Shown here: positions 7,154 through 14,747 of the stretch, piece by piece
How positions within the stretch are numbered: the first letter of the stretch is position 1
Layout: each line of letters opens with the position of its first letter
Notes under the pieces: model-generated
Databases searched by the model: none
What the model saw: only the letters and a program-made list of their open reading frames with translations
Told to the model about the DNA's origin: nothing
Assembly (NCBI RefSeq): GCF_001673405.1
Contig: NZ_LZLV01000115.1
Location: 1-40,286 of the forward strand
Direction: 5' to 3'
DNA: 40,286 nt
Source of the DNA: Mycobacterium sp. 1245111.1
Lineage (GTDB): Bacteria; Actinomycetota; Actinomycetes; Mycobacteriales; Mycobacteriaceae
Program-made: the position numbers and the translations under genes

Positions 7154-8629
7154 ATGGGCAAGCACTCGATCGAGACGCGTGAAAAGTTCTCGAGCTCTTC
7201 GCTTTTGGACCCACGCCTGCGCTTGGCCGCGAGCCAGGTGACCTCGATGGCGAGTCGACGTCGCAGAATCGGCGTGGCGGCCGGTGGCTTGCTCGGAATG
7301 GCGTTGCTGCCCTTTGCCGTTGCACACGCCGACGAATGGGCGGTCAGTCCGGCTCCCGGTTCGCATGAGACCGTCACCGGGATTTACGGACACGGCTTCG
7401 AAGGTGGCGACACCGCACCGCCGGCAGTGGAGGGAAGCATCCAGGGCGATCAGACCTTCGACTGGACCAACGTCACGGCCAGCAACTCGGGAACGTTCTA
7501 CGGCTATGAGAGCTATTCGAATGACGGCCTCGGCGGCATCAACACAGAGGTGTATGTCGCGAGCGACGTGACTGGGAATGGTGGTCCGGCAGTGGGGTCG
7601 GTGTTCGACACCTACTCCTTCGGGTATGGCACCTACGTCAACACTTATTCGGCGATCCCCAATGGTGAGGGTGGTTCCACGATCACCGACACGCTGCAGA
7701 CGCCGACCGGAACGATCGTTGTTCCGACCACTTTCGATGCGGCCAACGGATTGATCGCCGACGCCGGAGGAGTGGGTACCGGCAATGGCGGCACGTTGAT
7801 TCCTGTTGGCTCACAAGAGGTTACGTCGATCAGCGGCATTCCCCCGCTGACCGTGGCGCTGCAGGGGACCCAGGACTTCAACTTCCTCAACTCCGCAGGC
7901 CATGTGATCGGCACGGTCGGAACCGTCAACACCATGACAACGGATACAGCCACCACCTATACCGAGGCCGTTCTCGTGACGAATGACCTCAGCGGCACGG
8001 TCGGCAACACTGCCGCCGATGTTCCCGCGGTCGGCTCGATCTTCAACACGATCCAGTTCGGCGGTCTTACCAACGTCTACTCCGACTACGTCTCACCTGG
8101 CGGAAACCACTACCTGGACACGTTGTACACGCCGCTCGGAAACTACGTCATCCCGATCGCGTTCGACGCCGCCAGAGTCGAGAGCCTCAGCAATTCGTCC
8201 GTCACGCTCCCGAGTGGGATGGTCTTCGATCCCACCACCGAACTGACTTTTACTGGAATCAACGGACTTCCGCCGGTGGACGTCGGGGTTCAGGGTGGCC
8301 AGGACTTCAGCTTCACTGACGGTGCGACGACGGGGACTTTCACCGCCGACGTGACGAACACGTTGGACGAGTTCAACGACTCCACCGAGACGATCCTGGT
8401 CACGAGCTCCTCGGATGCCGCCAGCTTGCCGGTCGGTTCGGAGTTCGAAATCGTCAATTTCGGTTATGGCTTCGAAAGCATCTACTCCGACCTCGCGGGG
8501 TCGACCGCCACCGAGACGCTGGTGACGCCGTTCGGCGACATCAGCGTGCCGCCGGCGTTCGACATGGCCTCGCAGCTCGTCGGCGACATGTTCAGCGTCG
8601 TGGCGGGCGGGGCTGTGTTGACCGGTTAG
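7154..8629 (+). CDS. Exported protein made of three tandem repeats of about 140 residues
   Basis: 491 residues, starting 12 bp after the sulfotransferase, with AAGGA 9 nt upstream of ATG. A long basic N-region (SRRRRIG, possibly Tat-like) and a hydrophobic stretch at about 39-57 end in AHA-DE, a likely signal peptidase site at about 59. The mature part is Gly/Thr/Ser/Asp-rich, lacks Cys and contains three copies of one unit at about 96-199, 236-345 and 379-474. Each unit opens with QGxQxFxF, passes through (A/P)VGSxF and a Tyr/Gly-rich patch, and closes with TLxTPxGxxxVPxxFDxA. Units are joined by GINGLPP-like linkers. This looks like a beta-rich surface or secreted protein. I recognise no named family. 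Operonic placement behind a sulfotransferase is unusual for such a protein. Confidence 0.85.
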   Translation: MGKHSIETREKFSSSSLLDPRLRLAASQVTSMASRRRRIGVAAGGLLGMALLPFAVAHADEWAVSPAPGSHETVTGIYGHGFEGGDTAPPAVEGSIQGDQTFDWTNVTASNSGTFYGYESYSNDGLGGINTEVYVASDVTGNGGPAVGSVFDTYSFGYGTYVNTYSAIPNGEGGSTITDTLQTPTGTIVVPTTFDAANGLIADAGGVGTGNGGTLIPVGSQEVTSISGIPPLTVALQGTQDFNFLNSAGHVIGTVGTVNTMTTDTATTYTEAVLVTNDLSGTVGNTAADVPAVGSIFNTIQFGGLTNVYSDYVSPGGNHYLDTLYTPLGNYVIPIAFDAARVESLSNSSVTLPSGMVFDPTTELTFTGINGLPPVDVGVQGGQDFSFTDGATTGTFTADVTNTLDEFNDSTETILVTSSSDAASLPVGSEFEIVNFGYGFESIYSDLAGSTATETLVTPFGDISVPPAFDMASQLVGDMFSVVAGGAVLTG

Positions 8630-8783
8630 CTCTCCGGTGTCGACGCGAACCGAATGTCGGTGTAGCGGACCCAATTTGGCAGGGCGGGATGAGCGTGCTC
8701 CCGAGTTGTGTGGACCTGAAAGACTGATAAGTTGTCGCTGGCAAACTCTCAGTACCCATCTTGACGCCCAGATAGGAGTCCTG

Positions 8784-9323
8784 ATGTTCGGCGCACCACG
8801 ACGCGGAACCCTGATGGCTGTGCTGTGGGGAGCACTCGTAGCCGCTGTCCTCACGGTTACCGCCGCCGCTCCAGCTGCGCGCGCCGACGACCCCTTCACC
8901 GACATCTACGACGCGGTGCAGGGCGACTTTGCCCTCGGCCAACAGGCCTTCGAGCTCGCCAACACAGATCTCGCCAGCGGTCACGTGGCTGAAGGCCTGG
9001 CGTCGTTCTACAACGGGGTCGACGAATACCTGCTCTCGGTGCCGAACAACCTTCTGCAAGGTTCGCTGGCCGCCCTGACCGGTGAGCCGATCGACGGCTC
9101 GTACACCTGGGACATCCCGGTGACCGCGGACCTGAACGACGCGATCATCGTGGCGCCCACGCTCGCCCTGATCGCCGAGGCCGACATCCACTCGGCAATG
9201 ACGGAGCTGGCGGCCGGCGACATCGCCGGTGCCCTCGACTCGTACTTGACCGGTTACGAATACCTCGACGTCGTGGTTCCCGAGCTGTTCATCATCGGCA
9301 GCGCTGCCGGTTTCGGCCTCTGA
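8784..9323 (+). CDS. Small exported helical-repeat protein of unknown function
   Basis: 179 residues from ATG 8784 (AGGAG at 8774-8778). The signal peptide (MFGAPRRGT, then a hydrophobic run) ends in ARA-DD at about 34. The mature part contains two similar segments, LASGHVAEGLASFYNG...YLL...P..L.QGS and LAAGDIAGALDSYLTG...YLD...PELFIIGS, about 80 residues apart, so it probably arose by internal duplication of a helical unit. It has no Cys. It lies 154 bp after the triple-repeat protein on the same strand, with no strong terminator between them, and is the last gene of the accessory island. The position is near that of Rv2574 in M. tuberculosis, but I cannot claim homology. Function unknown. 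Confidence 0.8.
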   Translation: MFGAPRRGTLMAVLWGALVAAVLTVTAAAPAARADDPFTDIYDAVQGDFALGQQAFELANTDLASGHVAEGLASFYNGVDEYLLSVPNNLLQGSLAALTGEPIDGSYTWDIPVTADLNDAIIVAPTLALIAEADIHSAMTELAAGDIAGALDSYLTGYEYLDVVVPELFIIGSAAGFGL

Positions 9324-9354
9324 CAGCCCGGCCCCACGGCGAGAGACGATTTCG

Positions 9355-10236
9355 TCAGCCCGGTCCGTCGCTTGCCGCGGCCAGTAGCGGCACCAGGATG
9401 TCGCTGATCGGTGTCGCGATTCCGTGGGCGCGGGCTTTGCGGATGATCACGCCGTTGCGGATATCCCACTCCTGCGGGCGGCCGGCTTCGCGGTCGGCCA
9501 GCATCGAGGTGCCCATGTCGGTGGGGGCTTGCCGGAACATCTCCACCGTGCCGGCGGCGACGTCGTCGGCCAGCTCTGCGCCCTCGGCGCGGGCAACGTC
9601 GATGCACTCCGCGGCGTAGCGCTGCGCCAGGTCCGCGAGGTCGTCGCGGCGGAACATGCCCGACCGTCGGCCCGTCAGCACCATCAGGCCGGCGACCGCG
9701 TTGACCAGAAGCTTGCGCCAGGCAGCGGTGATGAAGTCCGGGTCGCACTCGGCGGTGCCGCCGGCCGCCCGCCACAGGTCGGCAAAGGTGGTCGCCGCCG
9801 GCCCGGTCGGCAGCGTGAGCCGGGCATCGGTGCGTAGTCGGACCCAGCCGTCTGGTTGAGTCTCGGCCGAAAACCAGACGATGCCGGGGATTACCGCCGA
9901 CGACGGGCAGAGCGGCTGTACCTGCTCGATCTGTTCGACGCCGTTCTGCAGGACGACGACGATGGTGCGCTGGTCGCTCAGTCGCGCCAGCCAGCGGCCG
10001 GCTTCGGCGTTCTGGGTGGCTTTGACGGCGAGCAGAACGACGTCGACCGCGGCCGTGATCTCGGTGGGATCGGTGCGCACGGGGCCGGGCACGACGACCG
10101 GATCGGCGCCGTCGGGCCGCAATTCGATCTGTGATCGCGGCGTCCGGCCGCAGACCAGAACGTGGTGACCGGCGGCGGAGAGGTAAGCGGCGACCGTCGT
10201 GCCGACGGCTCCTGGACCAACAAGTGCAATCTCCAT
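9355..10236 (-). CDS. Ketopantoate reductase-like NAD(P)-dependent oxidoreductase (Rv2573-like)
   Basis: 293 residues from ATG 10236 (GTG 10245 is possible). The N-terminus [19 protein letters not shown] is a classic Rossmann GxGxxG motif. LLAVKATQ and LQNGVEQ correspond to the ApbA/PanE motifs, with the catalytic-type Lys in [13 protein letters not shown]. ApbA/PanE enzymes reduce 2-dehydropantoate to pantoate in coenzyme A synthesis; several distant paralogues exist in actinobacteria, so the substrate is not certain. It is divergent from aspS with a 64-bp gap, the same arrangement as Rv2573/aspS. Confidence 0.88.
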   Translation of the reverse strand: MEIALVGPGAVGTTVAAYLSAAGHHVLVCGRTPRSQIELRPDGADPVVVPGPVRTDPTEITAAVDVVLLAVKATQNAEAGRWLARLSDQRTIVVVLQNGVEQIEQVQPLCPSSAVIPGIVWFSAETQPDGWVRLRTDARLTLPTGPAATTFADLWRAAGGTAECDPDFITAAWRKLLVNAVAGLMVLTGRRSGMFRRDDLADLAQRYAAECIDVARAEGAELADDVAAGTVEMFRQAPTDMGTSMLADREAGRPQEWDIRNGVIIRKARAHGIATPISDILVPLLAAASDGPG

Positions 10237-10300
10237 GACGAACACCGAAATTACCGCCTCTAGACTGGGCTGTCGTTCCCACCGCCGACAAGGAGTATTT

Positions 10301-12100
10301 GTGCTGCGCAGTCATGCCGCCGGGTCATTGCGGGCCACCGACGCCGGGCAACAGGTGACGCTGGCCGGGTGGGTCGCGCGCCGACGCGACCACGGTGGGG
10401 TGATCTTCATCGACCTGCGCGACGCCACCGGCGTATCGCAGGTGGTCTTTCGTGCCGACGACGTACTCGCCCAGGCGCACCGGCTTCGGGCCGAGTTCTG
10501 CGTCGCCGTCGACGGGGTCGTCGAGATCCGCCCGGAGGGCAACGCCAACGCCGAGATCGCCACGGGGGAGATCGAAATCAACGCGACGTCGCTGACGGTG
10601 CTGGGGGAGTGCGCGCCGCTACCGTTCCAGCTCGACGAGCCCGCCGGTGAGGAAGTGCGGCTGCGTTACCGCTACCTCGATCTCCGCCGCGAAACGTCGG
10701 GTAACGCAATTCGGTTGCGCTCCAAGGTGAATGCGGCCGCGCGCAGCGTGCTGGCCGCACAGGACTTCGTCGAGATCGAAACGCCGACCCTGACCCGCTC
10801 GACACCGGAAGGCGCGCGCGACTTCCTGGTGCCGGCCCGGCTGCAACCCGGCTCCTTCTATGCGCTGCCGCAGAGTCCGCAGCTGTTCAAGCAGCTGCTG
10901 ATGGTGGCCGGCATGGAGCGGTACTACCAGATCGCCCGCTGCTATCGCGACGAGGATTTCCGCGCCGACCGTCAGCCGGAATTCACCCAGCTGGACATGG
11001 AGATGAGTTTCGTCGAAGCCGACGACGTCATCGCCACGGCCGAACAAGTACTCAAGGCTGTGTGGGCGCTGATCGGTTACGACCTCCCGCTGCCGGTGCC
11101 GCGGATCAGCTACGCCGAGGCGATGACCCGGTTCGGCACCGACCGGCCAGACCTGAGGTTCGGGGTTGAGCTCGTCGAGTGCACAGAGTTCTTCTCCGAC
11201 ACCACTTTTCGGGTGTTCCAGGCTCCATATGTCGGCGCGGTCGTGATGTCCGGTGGCGCGTCGCAGCCGCGCCGGACGCTGGACGGCTGGCAAGAGTTCG
11301 CGAAACAGCGTGGCCACAAGGGGCTGGCGTACGTGCTGGTCGGTGACGACGGCACGCTGGGCGGACCCGTCGCCAAAAACCTGTCCGAGGCGGAGCGCGA
11401 CGGTCTGGCAGCGCATGTCGGCGCCCAACCGGGGGACTGCATCTTCTTCTCCGCCGGGCCGCCCAAGCCGTCACGTGCGTTGCTGGGCGCGGCGCGCGTC
11501 GAGATCGCACATCGGCTCAACCTGATCGACCCGGACGCCTGGGCATTCACCTGGGTGGTCGATTTCCCGTTGTTCGAGCCGGCCGACGAGGCCACCGCCG
11601 CCGGCGACGTCGCGCTGGGCAGCGGCGCATGGACCGCGGTGCACCACGCGTTCACCTCACCCAAGCCGGAGTCGGAAGCCACCTTCGACAGCGACCCCGG
11701 CAACGCGCTCGCGGATGCGTACGACATCGTCTGCAACGGCAACGAAATCGGTGGCGGCTCGATTCGTATCCACCGCCGCGACGTTCAGGAACGCGTGTTC
11801 GCGATGATGGGCATCGGTGCCGCAGAGGCGCAGGAAAAGTTCGGTTTCCTGTTGGACGCGTTCACCTTTGGCGCACCGCCGCACGGCGGAATAGCGTTCG
11901 GCTGGGACCGGATCGTCCAACTGCTTTCCGGCGCCGATTCCATCCGCGAGGTGATTGCGTTCCCGAAGTCCGGCGGCGGCGTCGACCCGTTGACCGACGC
12001 TCCGGCGCCGATCACCGCCCAGCAGCGCAAGGAATCGGGTATCGACGCCAAGCCTGATGAGAAGCGGGCCGGTAAGCCCACCCCGGTCGACCCGGAATAG
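10301..12100 (+). CDS. aspS: Aspartate-tRNA ligase
   Basis: 599 residues from GTG 10301 with AGGAG at 10291-10295, matching the roughly 596-residue mycobacterial enzyme. The frame is open further left, but that part would overlap the divergent gene. An N-terminal OB-fold anticodon domain (about 1-105, [18 protein letters not shown]) is followed by the class II catalytic core: motif 2 in [20 protein letters not shown], the bacterial GAD insertion (about 290-420) and motif 3 in [19 protein letters not shown] at 10261-10266 could be its -10 element. Mycobacterial AspRS is generally non-discriminating, also charging tRNA-Asn for GatCAB; that is family knowledge and not read from the sequence. Confidence 0.97.
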   Translation: MLRSHAAGSLRATDAGQQVTLAGWVARRRDHGGVIFIDLRDATGVSQVVFRADDVLAQAHRLRAEFCVAVDGVVEIRPEGNANAEIATGEIEINATSLTVLGECAPLPFQLDEPAGEEVRLRYRYLDLRRETSGNAIRLRSKVNAAARSVLAAQDFVEIETPTLTRSTPEGARDFLVPARLQPGSFYALPQSPQLFKQLLMVAGMERYYQIARCYRDEDFRADRQPEFTQLDMEMSFVEADDVIATAEQVLKAVWALIGYDLPLPVPRISYAEAMTRFGTDRPDLRFGVELVECTEFFSDTTFRVFQAPYVGAVVMSGGASQPRRTLDGWQEFAKQRGHKGLAYVLVGDDGTLGGPVAKNLSEAERDGLAAHVGAQPGDCIFFSAGPPKPSRALLGAARVEIAHRLNLIDPDAWAFTWVVDFPLFEPADEATAAGDVALGSGAWTAVHHAFTSPKPESEATFDSDPGNALADAYDIVCNGNEIGGGSIRIHRRDVQERVFAMMGIGAAEAQEKFGFLLDAFTFGAPPHGGIAFGWDRIVQLLSGADSIREVIAFPKSGGGVDPLTDAPAPITAQQRKESGIDAKPDEKRAGKPTPVDPE

Positions 12101-12128
12101 GCGACGGCCGCGGTGAGGTTGTCACGGC

Positions 12129-12566
12129 ATGTCGCAAGGATTTCCTGACACCGAGACGATCAAAGCGTTCAACCAGAGCATCGCCGACGAGTTTCGCGCG
12201 AACGGAGGCAAGGTCGGCGGCCAGTTCGAGGGCGCCAACCTGCTGTTGCTGACCACGACGGGTGCCAAATCGGGCCAGCCGCGAGTTTCTCCCCTGGCCT
12301 ACTTACGGATCGACGGCAAGCTGGTGATCATCGGATCGTTCGCCGGCGCCGACGTAAACCCGGCGTGGGTGCACAACCTGCGGGCCAACCCGTCGGCGCA
12401 CATCGAGGTCGGTAACGAGTCCTCGGACGTCGTCGCCCGCGAATTACCGCCGGCCGAGCGAGACGAGATCTTCCCCAAGATCACCGCCGTCGCGTCGGGT
12501 TTTGCCGAGTATCAGGCGAAGACCTCACGGGTGATTCCGGTCTTCGAACTGCGGCCGGCCAGTTAG
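12129..12566 (+). CDS. Deazaflavin (F420)-dependent nitroreductase-family protein (Ddn-like)
   Basis: 145 residues. The LLLLTTTGAKSGQPRVSPLAY and GADVNPAWVHNLRANPSAHIEVG stretches are typical of the split-beta-barrel Ddn/DUF385 family, which binds F420 or a related cofactor and includes the M. tuberculosis nitroreductase that activates pretomanid. Length fits the family. It starts 28 bp after aspS on the same strand. No orthologue sits beside aspS in M. tuberculosis as far as I recall, so it counts as local accessory content. Specific substrate unknown. Confidence 0.9.
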   Translation: MSQGFPDTETIKAFNQSIADEFRANGGKVGGQFEGANLLLLTTTGAKSGQPRVSPLAYLRIDGKLVIIGSFAGADVNPAWVHNLRANPSAHIEVGNESSDVVARELPPAERDEIFPKITAVASGFAEYQAKTSRVIPVFELRPAS

Positions 12567-12666
12567 CCCCACCGGATAGTTAGCCCGTCAACCGACCCCT
12601 CGATACACGCGGTTACGGGGCTATCACGGCACTGATCACGAGGTGGTCACGTCGCCTCCAAATGTC

Positions 12667-13095
12667 CTAGTGGGGGACCAGCGACCACAGCGTCTGAATC
12701 GTGCCGTACACCGGGTGCATGAAGATGTTCACGATCTGGATCGGGAACAGCTGGCCGTTGCCGCCGCACTTGGGCCATGCACCAGGCCCTTGAGTGGCAA
12801 GCACCCGATTCGCCACCGCGATCTGCTGCTCGCGCGACGCCATCGCCGGGTCGCCGACGCCGCCGTTGGCTGCCCAGGTAGACGGCTTGAACTGCAGTCC
12901 GCCATAGAAGCCGTTGCCGGTGTTGGCGTGCCAGTTGCCGCCTGATTCGCACTGCGCCACGGCATCCCAGTTCATGCCATCGGCGTAGGCCACGCCGGTG
13001 GTCGGATTGACCAGCAACGTCATGCCCAAGACAACCAATGTGGCGAGCACCAAGTGCTTGCACATGGTGCTCAGTAGCCCGCCTAAATGACTCAT
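12667..13095 (-). CDS. Resuscitation-promoting factor, RpfC-like
   Basis: 142 residues from ATG 13095; ATG 13065 gives 132. A signal peptide (hydrophobic segment ending VAYA-DG at about 39) is followed by the Rpf domain: NWDAVAQCESGGNW with the catalytic Glu, YGGLQFKPSTW, SREQQIAVANRVL and a Cys pair (C49, C109). Rpf proteins are secreted muralytic transglycosylases that promote exit from dormancy. The tail after the domain is short, as in RpfC/RpfE. None of the five M. tuberculosis rpf genes sits beside aspS, so this is probably an extra or relocated copy. It is convergent with the Ddn-like gene. Upstream lies an exceptionally AT-rich stretch that may control it. Confidence 0.93.
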   Translation of the reverse strand: MSHLGGLLSTMCKHLVLATLVVLGMTLLVNPTTGVAYADGMNWDAVAQCESGGNWHANTGNGFYGGLQFKPSTWAANGGVGDPAMASREQQIAVANRVLATQGPGAWPKCGGNGQLFPIQIVNIFMHPVYGTIQTLWSLVPH

Positions 13096-13338
13096 TTAAC
13101 AGGTCTAACAAGCAGGTGTGAAAGGAGTCAATGAGTGGGGCTTTAGTAATTAATGAGATTAAAGTTTAATAAAGCATTTCGTGTTGCTGATGATAATTGG
13201 AGTCAATTTATGAGCTTATTGGTGCAGTATATAACTACTGAGTTATATGAATAATAAGTTATCTAGTCGTGATGAAGTCAATTAGAGTGACCTGTGATGC
13301 TTCTGTTACTAATGTGACAGAAGGTGCGATGCCGTCGC
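13096..13338 (-). promoter_or_regulatory. AT-rich 243-bp upstream region of the rpf gene
   Basis: Within 13141-13260 I count 32 G/C of 120 bases (27%), against roughly two-thirds GC in the surrounding genes. No open frame or tRNA is visible. The region separates the mmcQ-like stop at 13339 from the rpf start at 13095, both on the minus strand. It holds an operator-like inverted repeat at 13300-13323 and many possible -10 elements; none stands out. A long regulated leader, nucleoid-protein binding or a remnant of foreign DNA are all possible. I do not see a recognisable riboswitch consensus. Confidence 0.6.
13300..13323. promoter_or_regulatory. 24-bp operator-like inverted repeat
   Basis: Arm CTTCTGTTAC (13300-13309), spacer TAAT, arm GTGACAGAAG (13314-13323); 9 of 10 positions pair. 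No T-run follows on either strand, so it looks like a protein site and not a terminator, although it lies 15 bp beyond the mmcQ-like stop. On the rpf strand it reads GTCACA-TTA-GTAACA with GTCAC repeated nearby (at 13286-13290), loosely like the GTAACA/GTCACA motifs reported for MtrA, a known regulator of rpf and cell-wall genes in actinobacteria. That assignment is a guess. Confidence 0.45.
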
Positions 13339-13728
13339 TCACCGGGATTGGTCGAGAAACTCCTGGACCAGGCGTTTTGGCGCCTGCGTGAGCCACGCCT
13401 CGACGATCAGCTCCCGCAGCCCCAGCTCGTCGACAGGCGCCAGCCGGACCAGGACGGCCGGATAGCCGTCGAAGTGCGGAGTCGTGAAGTACACCGCTGG
13501 TTCATCGGCGATCAGTGCGAACTTGACGCCCTCATCGGCCACTCGGACAGCGAGAATGTCGCCCCGAGGTGGCTCGATCCCCAGTGCGGTCAGCGCTTGG
13601 TGGTCTGACGCGCGCAGCGGGCGTTCCCAGGCAATCAGCTTCTTGCCGACCCGCCATTCATGTGGCGCCCGCTCCTCGGTGAGTGGCAGCTCCCCGACGA
13701 CACTGGCGACGTCGTCCCAGGTGGCCAT
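13339..13728 (-). CDS. MmcQ/YjbR family protein (Rv2570-like)
   Basis: 129 residues from ATG 13728, exactly the length I recall for Rv2570; further upstream codons run into the divergent transglutaminase gene. The WRVGKKLIAWERPL, DILAVRVADEGVKFAL and YFTTPHFDGYPAVLVRL stretches and the LIVEAWLTQAPKRLVQEF helix are typical of the MmcQ/YjbR fold, a small double-wing-like domain of uncertain biochemical role. The start is 50 bp from the opposite start at 13779, so both promoters share that gap. Confidence 0.88.
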   Translation of the reverse strand: MATWDDVASVVGELPLTEERAPHEWRVGKKLIAWERPLRASDHQALTALGIEPPRGDILAVRVADEGVKFALIADEPAVYFTTPHFDGYPAVLVRLAPVDELGLRELIVEAWLTQAPKRLVQEFLDQSR

Positions 13729-13778
13729 GACCCATTGTGCTCCCGGCGCGCGGCCCACGAGGCGGATAGTGTTGCAGC

Positions 13779-14747
13779 GTGACGTCGCCGACCCAGGCCA
13801 GCGATCCAGGGCAGTCACCGGATCAGCACCCGTCGGGCCCGGGGGCCCGGTACCGGATCACGCATCGCACCGAATACCGCTACTCCGACGTGGTGACCAG
13901 TTCCTACGGGCGCGGCTTCCTCACCCCGCGCGACCTCCCGCGGCAACGCTGCCTCGTCCACGAGTTGCAGATCTCACCGACGCCGTCGGACAGCTCGACG
14001 AGCTCTGACACCTTCGGGAACATCAGCTCGTATTTCCATGTCACCGAGCCCCATCGAATGCTGACCGTCGTTGGTGAATCCATTGTCGAGGTGTATCCCT
14101 CACCGCCCGAGCGCTGGGGTGCTGGGCCGGCGCTGCAGCCGTGGGAGCTTGCCCGCCCGGTCGGTGTGCGCGGCGCCTTGGCCACGGAATTCGCCCTCGA
14201 CCTGAACCCACCCGAGATCACCGACGACGTACGCGACTACGCCGCGCCGAGCTTCGCGCCATTGCGCCCACTGGGGGAGGTGTTGCGTGACCTCACGTCG
14301 CGGATCTACCACGACTTCACGTACCGCTCGGGATCGACCACGGTATCGACTGGTGTCAACGAGGTTCTGAAGGCGCGGGAAGGGGTATGTCAGGACTTCG
14401 CGCGGTTGGCGATCGCCTGCCTGCGCGCCAACGGTTTAGCGGCCAGCTACGTGTCCGGCTATCTGGCCACCAACCCGCCCCCAGGGAAGGATCGCATGAT
14501 CGGCATCGACGCGACGCACGCCTGGGCGGCGGTGTGGACGCCGCAGCCACCCGGCCAATTCGAGTGGCTGGGACTCGATCCCACGAATAATCAGATGGTC
14601 GACGAGCGATACATCATCGTCGGGCGCGGGCGTGACTACGCCGACGTGCCGCCGCTACGCGGCATCATTTACACCAATGCCGAGAACAGCGTGATCGACG
14701 TCGCGGTAGACGTCGCACCCTACGAAGGCGACGAGTTATATGCGTGA
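13779..14747 (+). CDS. Transglutaminase-like protein with N-terminal bacterial transglutaminase domain (Rv2569c-like)
   Basis: 322 residues from GTG 13779. TAGTGT at 13767-13772 sits where a -10 would give a transcript starting on this GTG, so it may be leaderless. An N-terminal Bact_transglu_N-type domain (YRITHRTEYRYSDVV... about 22-105) is followed by a papain-like transglutaminase core with the triad Cys204 (GVCQDFA), His247 (DATHAWA) and Asp267 (LGLDPTN). No signal peptide, so probably cytoplasmic. Such proteins are usually amidases or peptidases and not crosslinkers. The stop overlaps the next ATG by 8 bases. Family members occur with the ATP-grasp/alpha-E proteins encoded just downstream on the other strand, which suggests one pathway. 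Confidence 0.93.
   Translation: MTSPTQASDPGQSPDQHPSGPGARYRITHRTEYRYSDVVTSSYGRGFLTPRDLPRQRCLVHELQISPTPSDSSTSSDTFGNISSYFHVTEPHRMLTVVGESIVEVYPSPPERWGAGPALQPWELARPVGVRGALATEFALDLNPPEITDDVRDYAAPSFAPLRPLGEVLRDLTSRIYHDFTYRSGSTTVSTGVNEVLKAREGVCQDFARLAIACLRANGLAASYVSGYLATNPPPGKDRMIGIDATHAWAAVWTPQPPGQFEWLGLDPTNNQMVDERYIIVGRGRDYADVPPLRGIIYTNAENSVIDVAVDVAPYEGDELYA

Noticed and set aside
12567..12666. Terminator between the convergent Ddn-like and rpf genes
   Set aside because: Only short CCCC/GGGG pairing and no T-run; not convincing.
13096..13338. Cyclic-di-AMP (ydaO) riboswitch upstream of rpf, as known for rpfA
   Set aside because: The region is AT-rich and I could not find the conserved ydaO segments; a covariance-model search would settle it.
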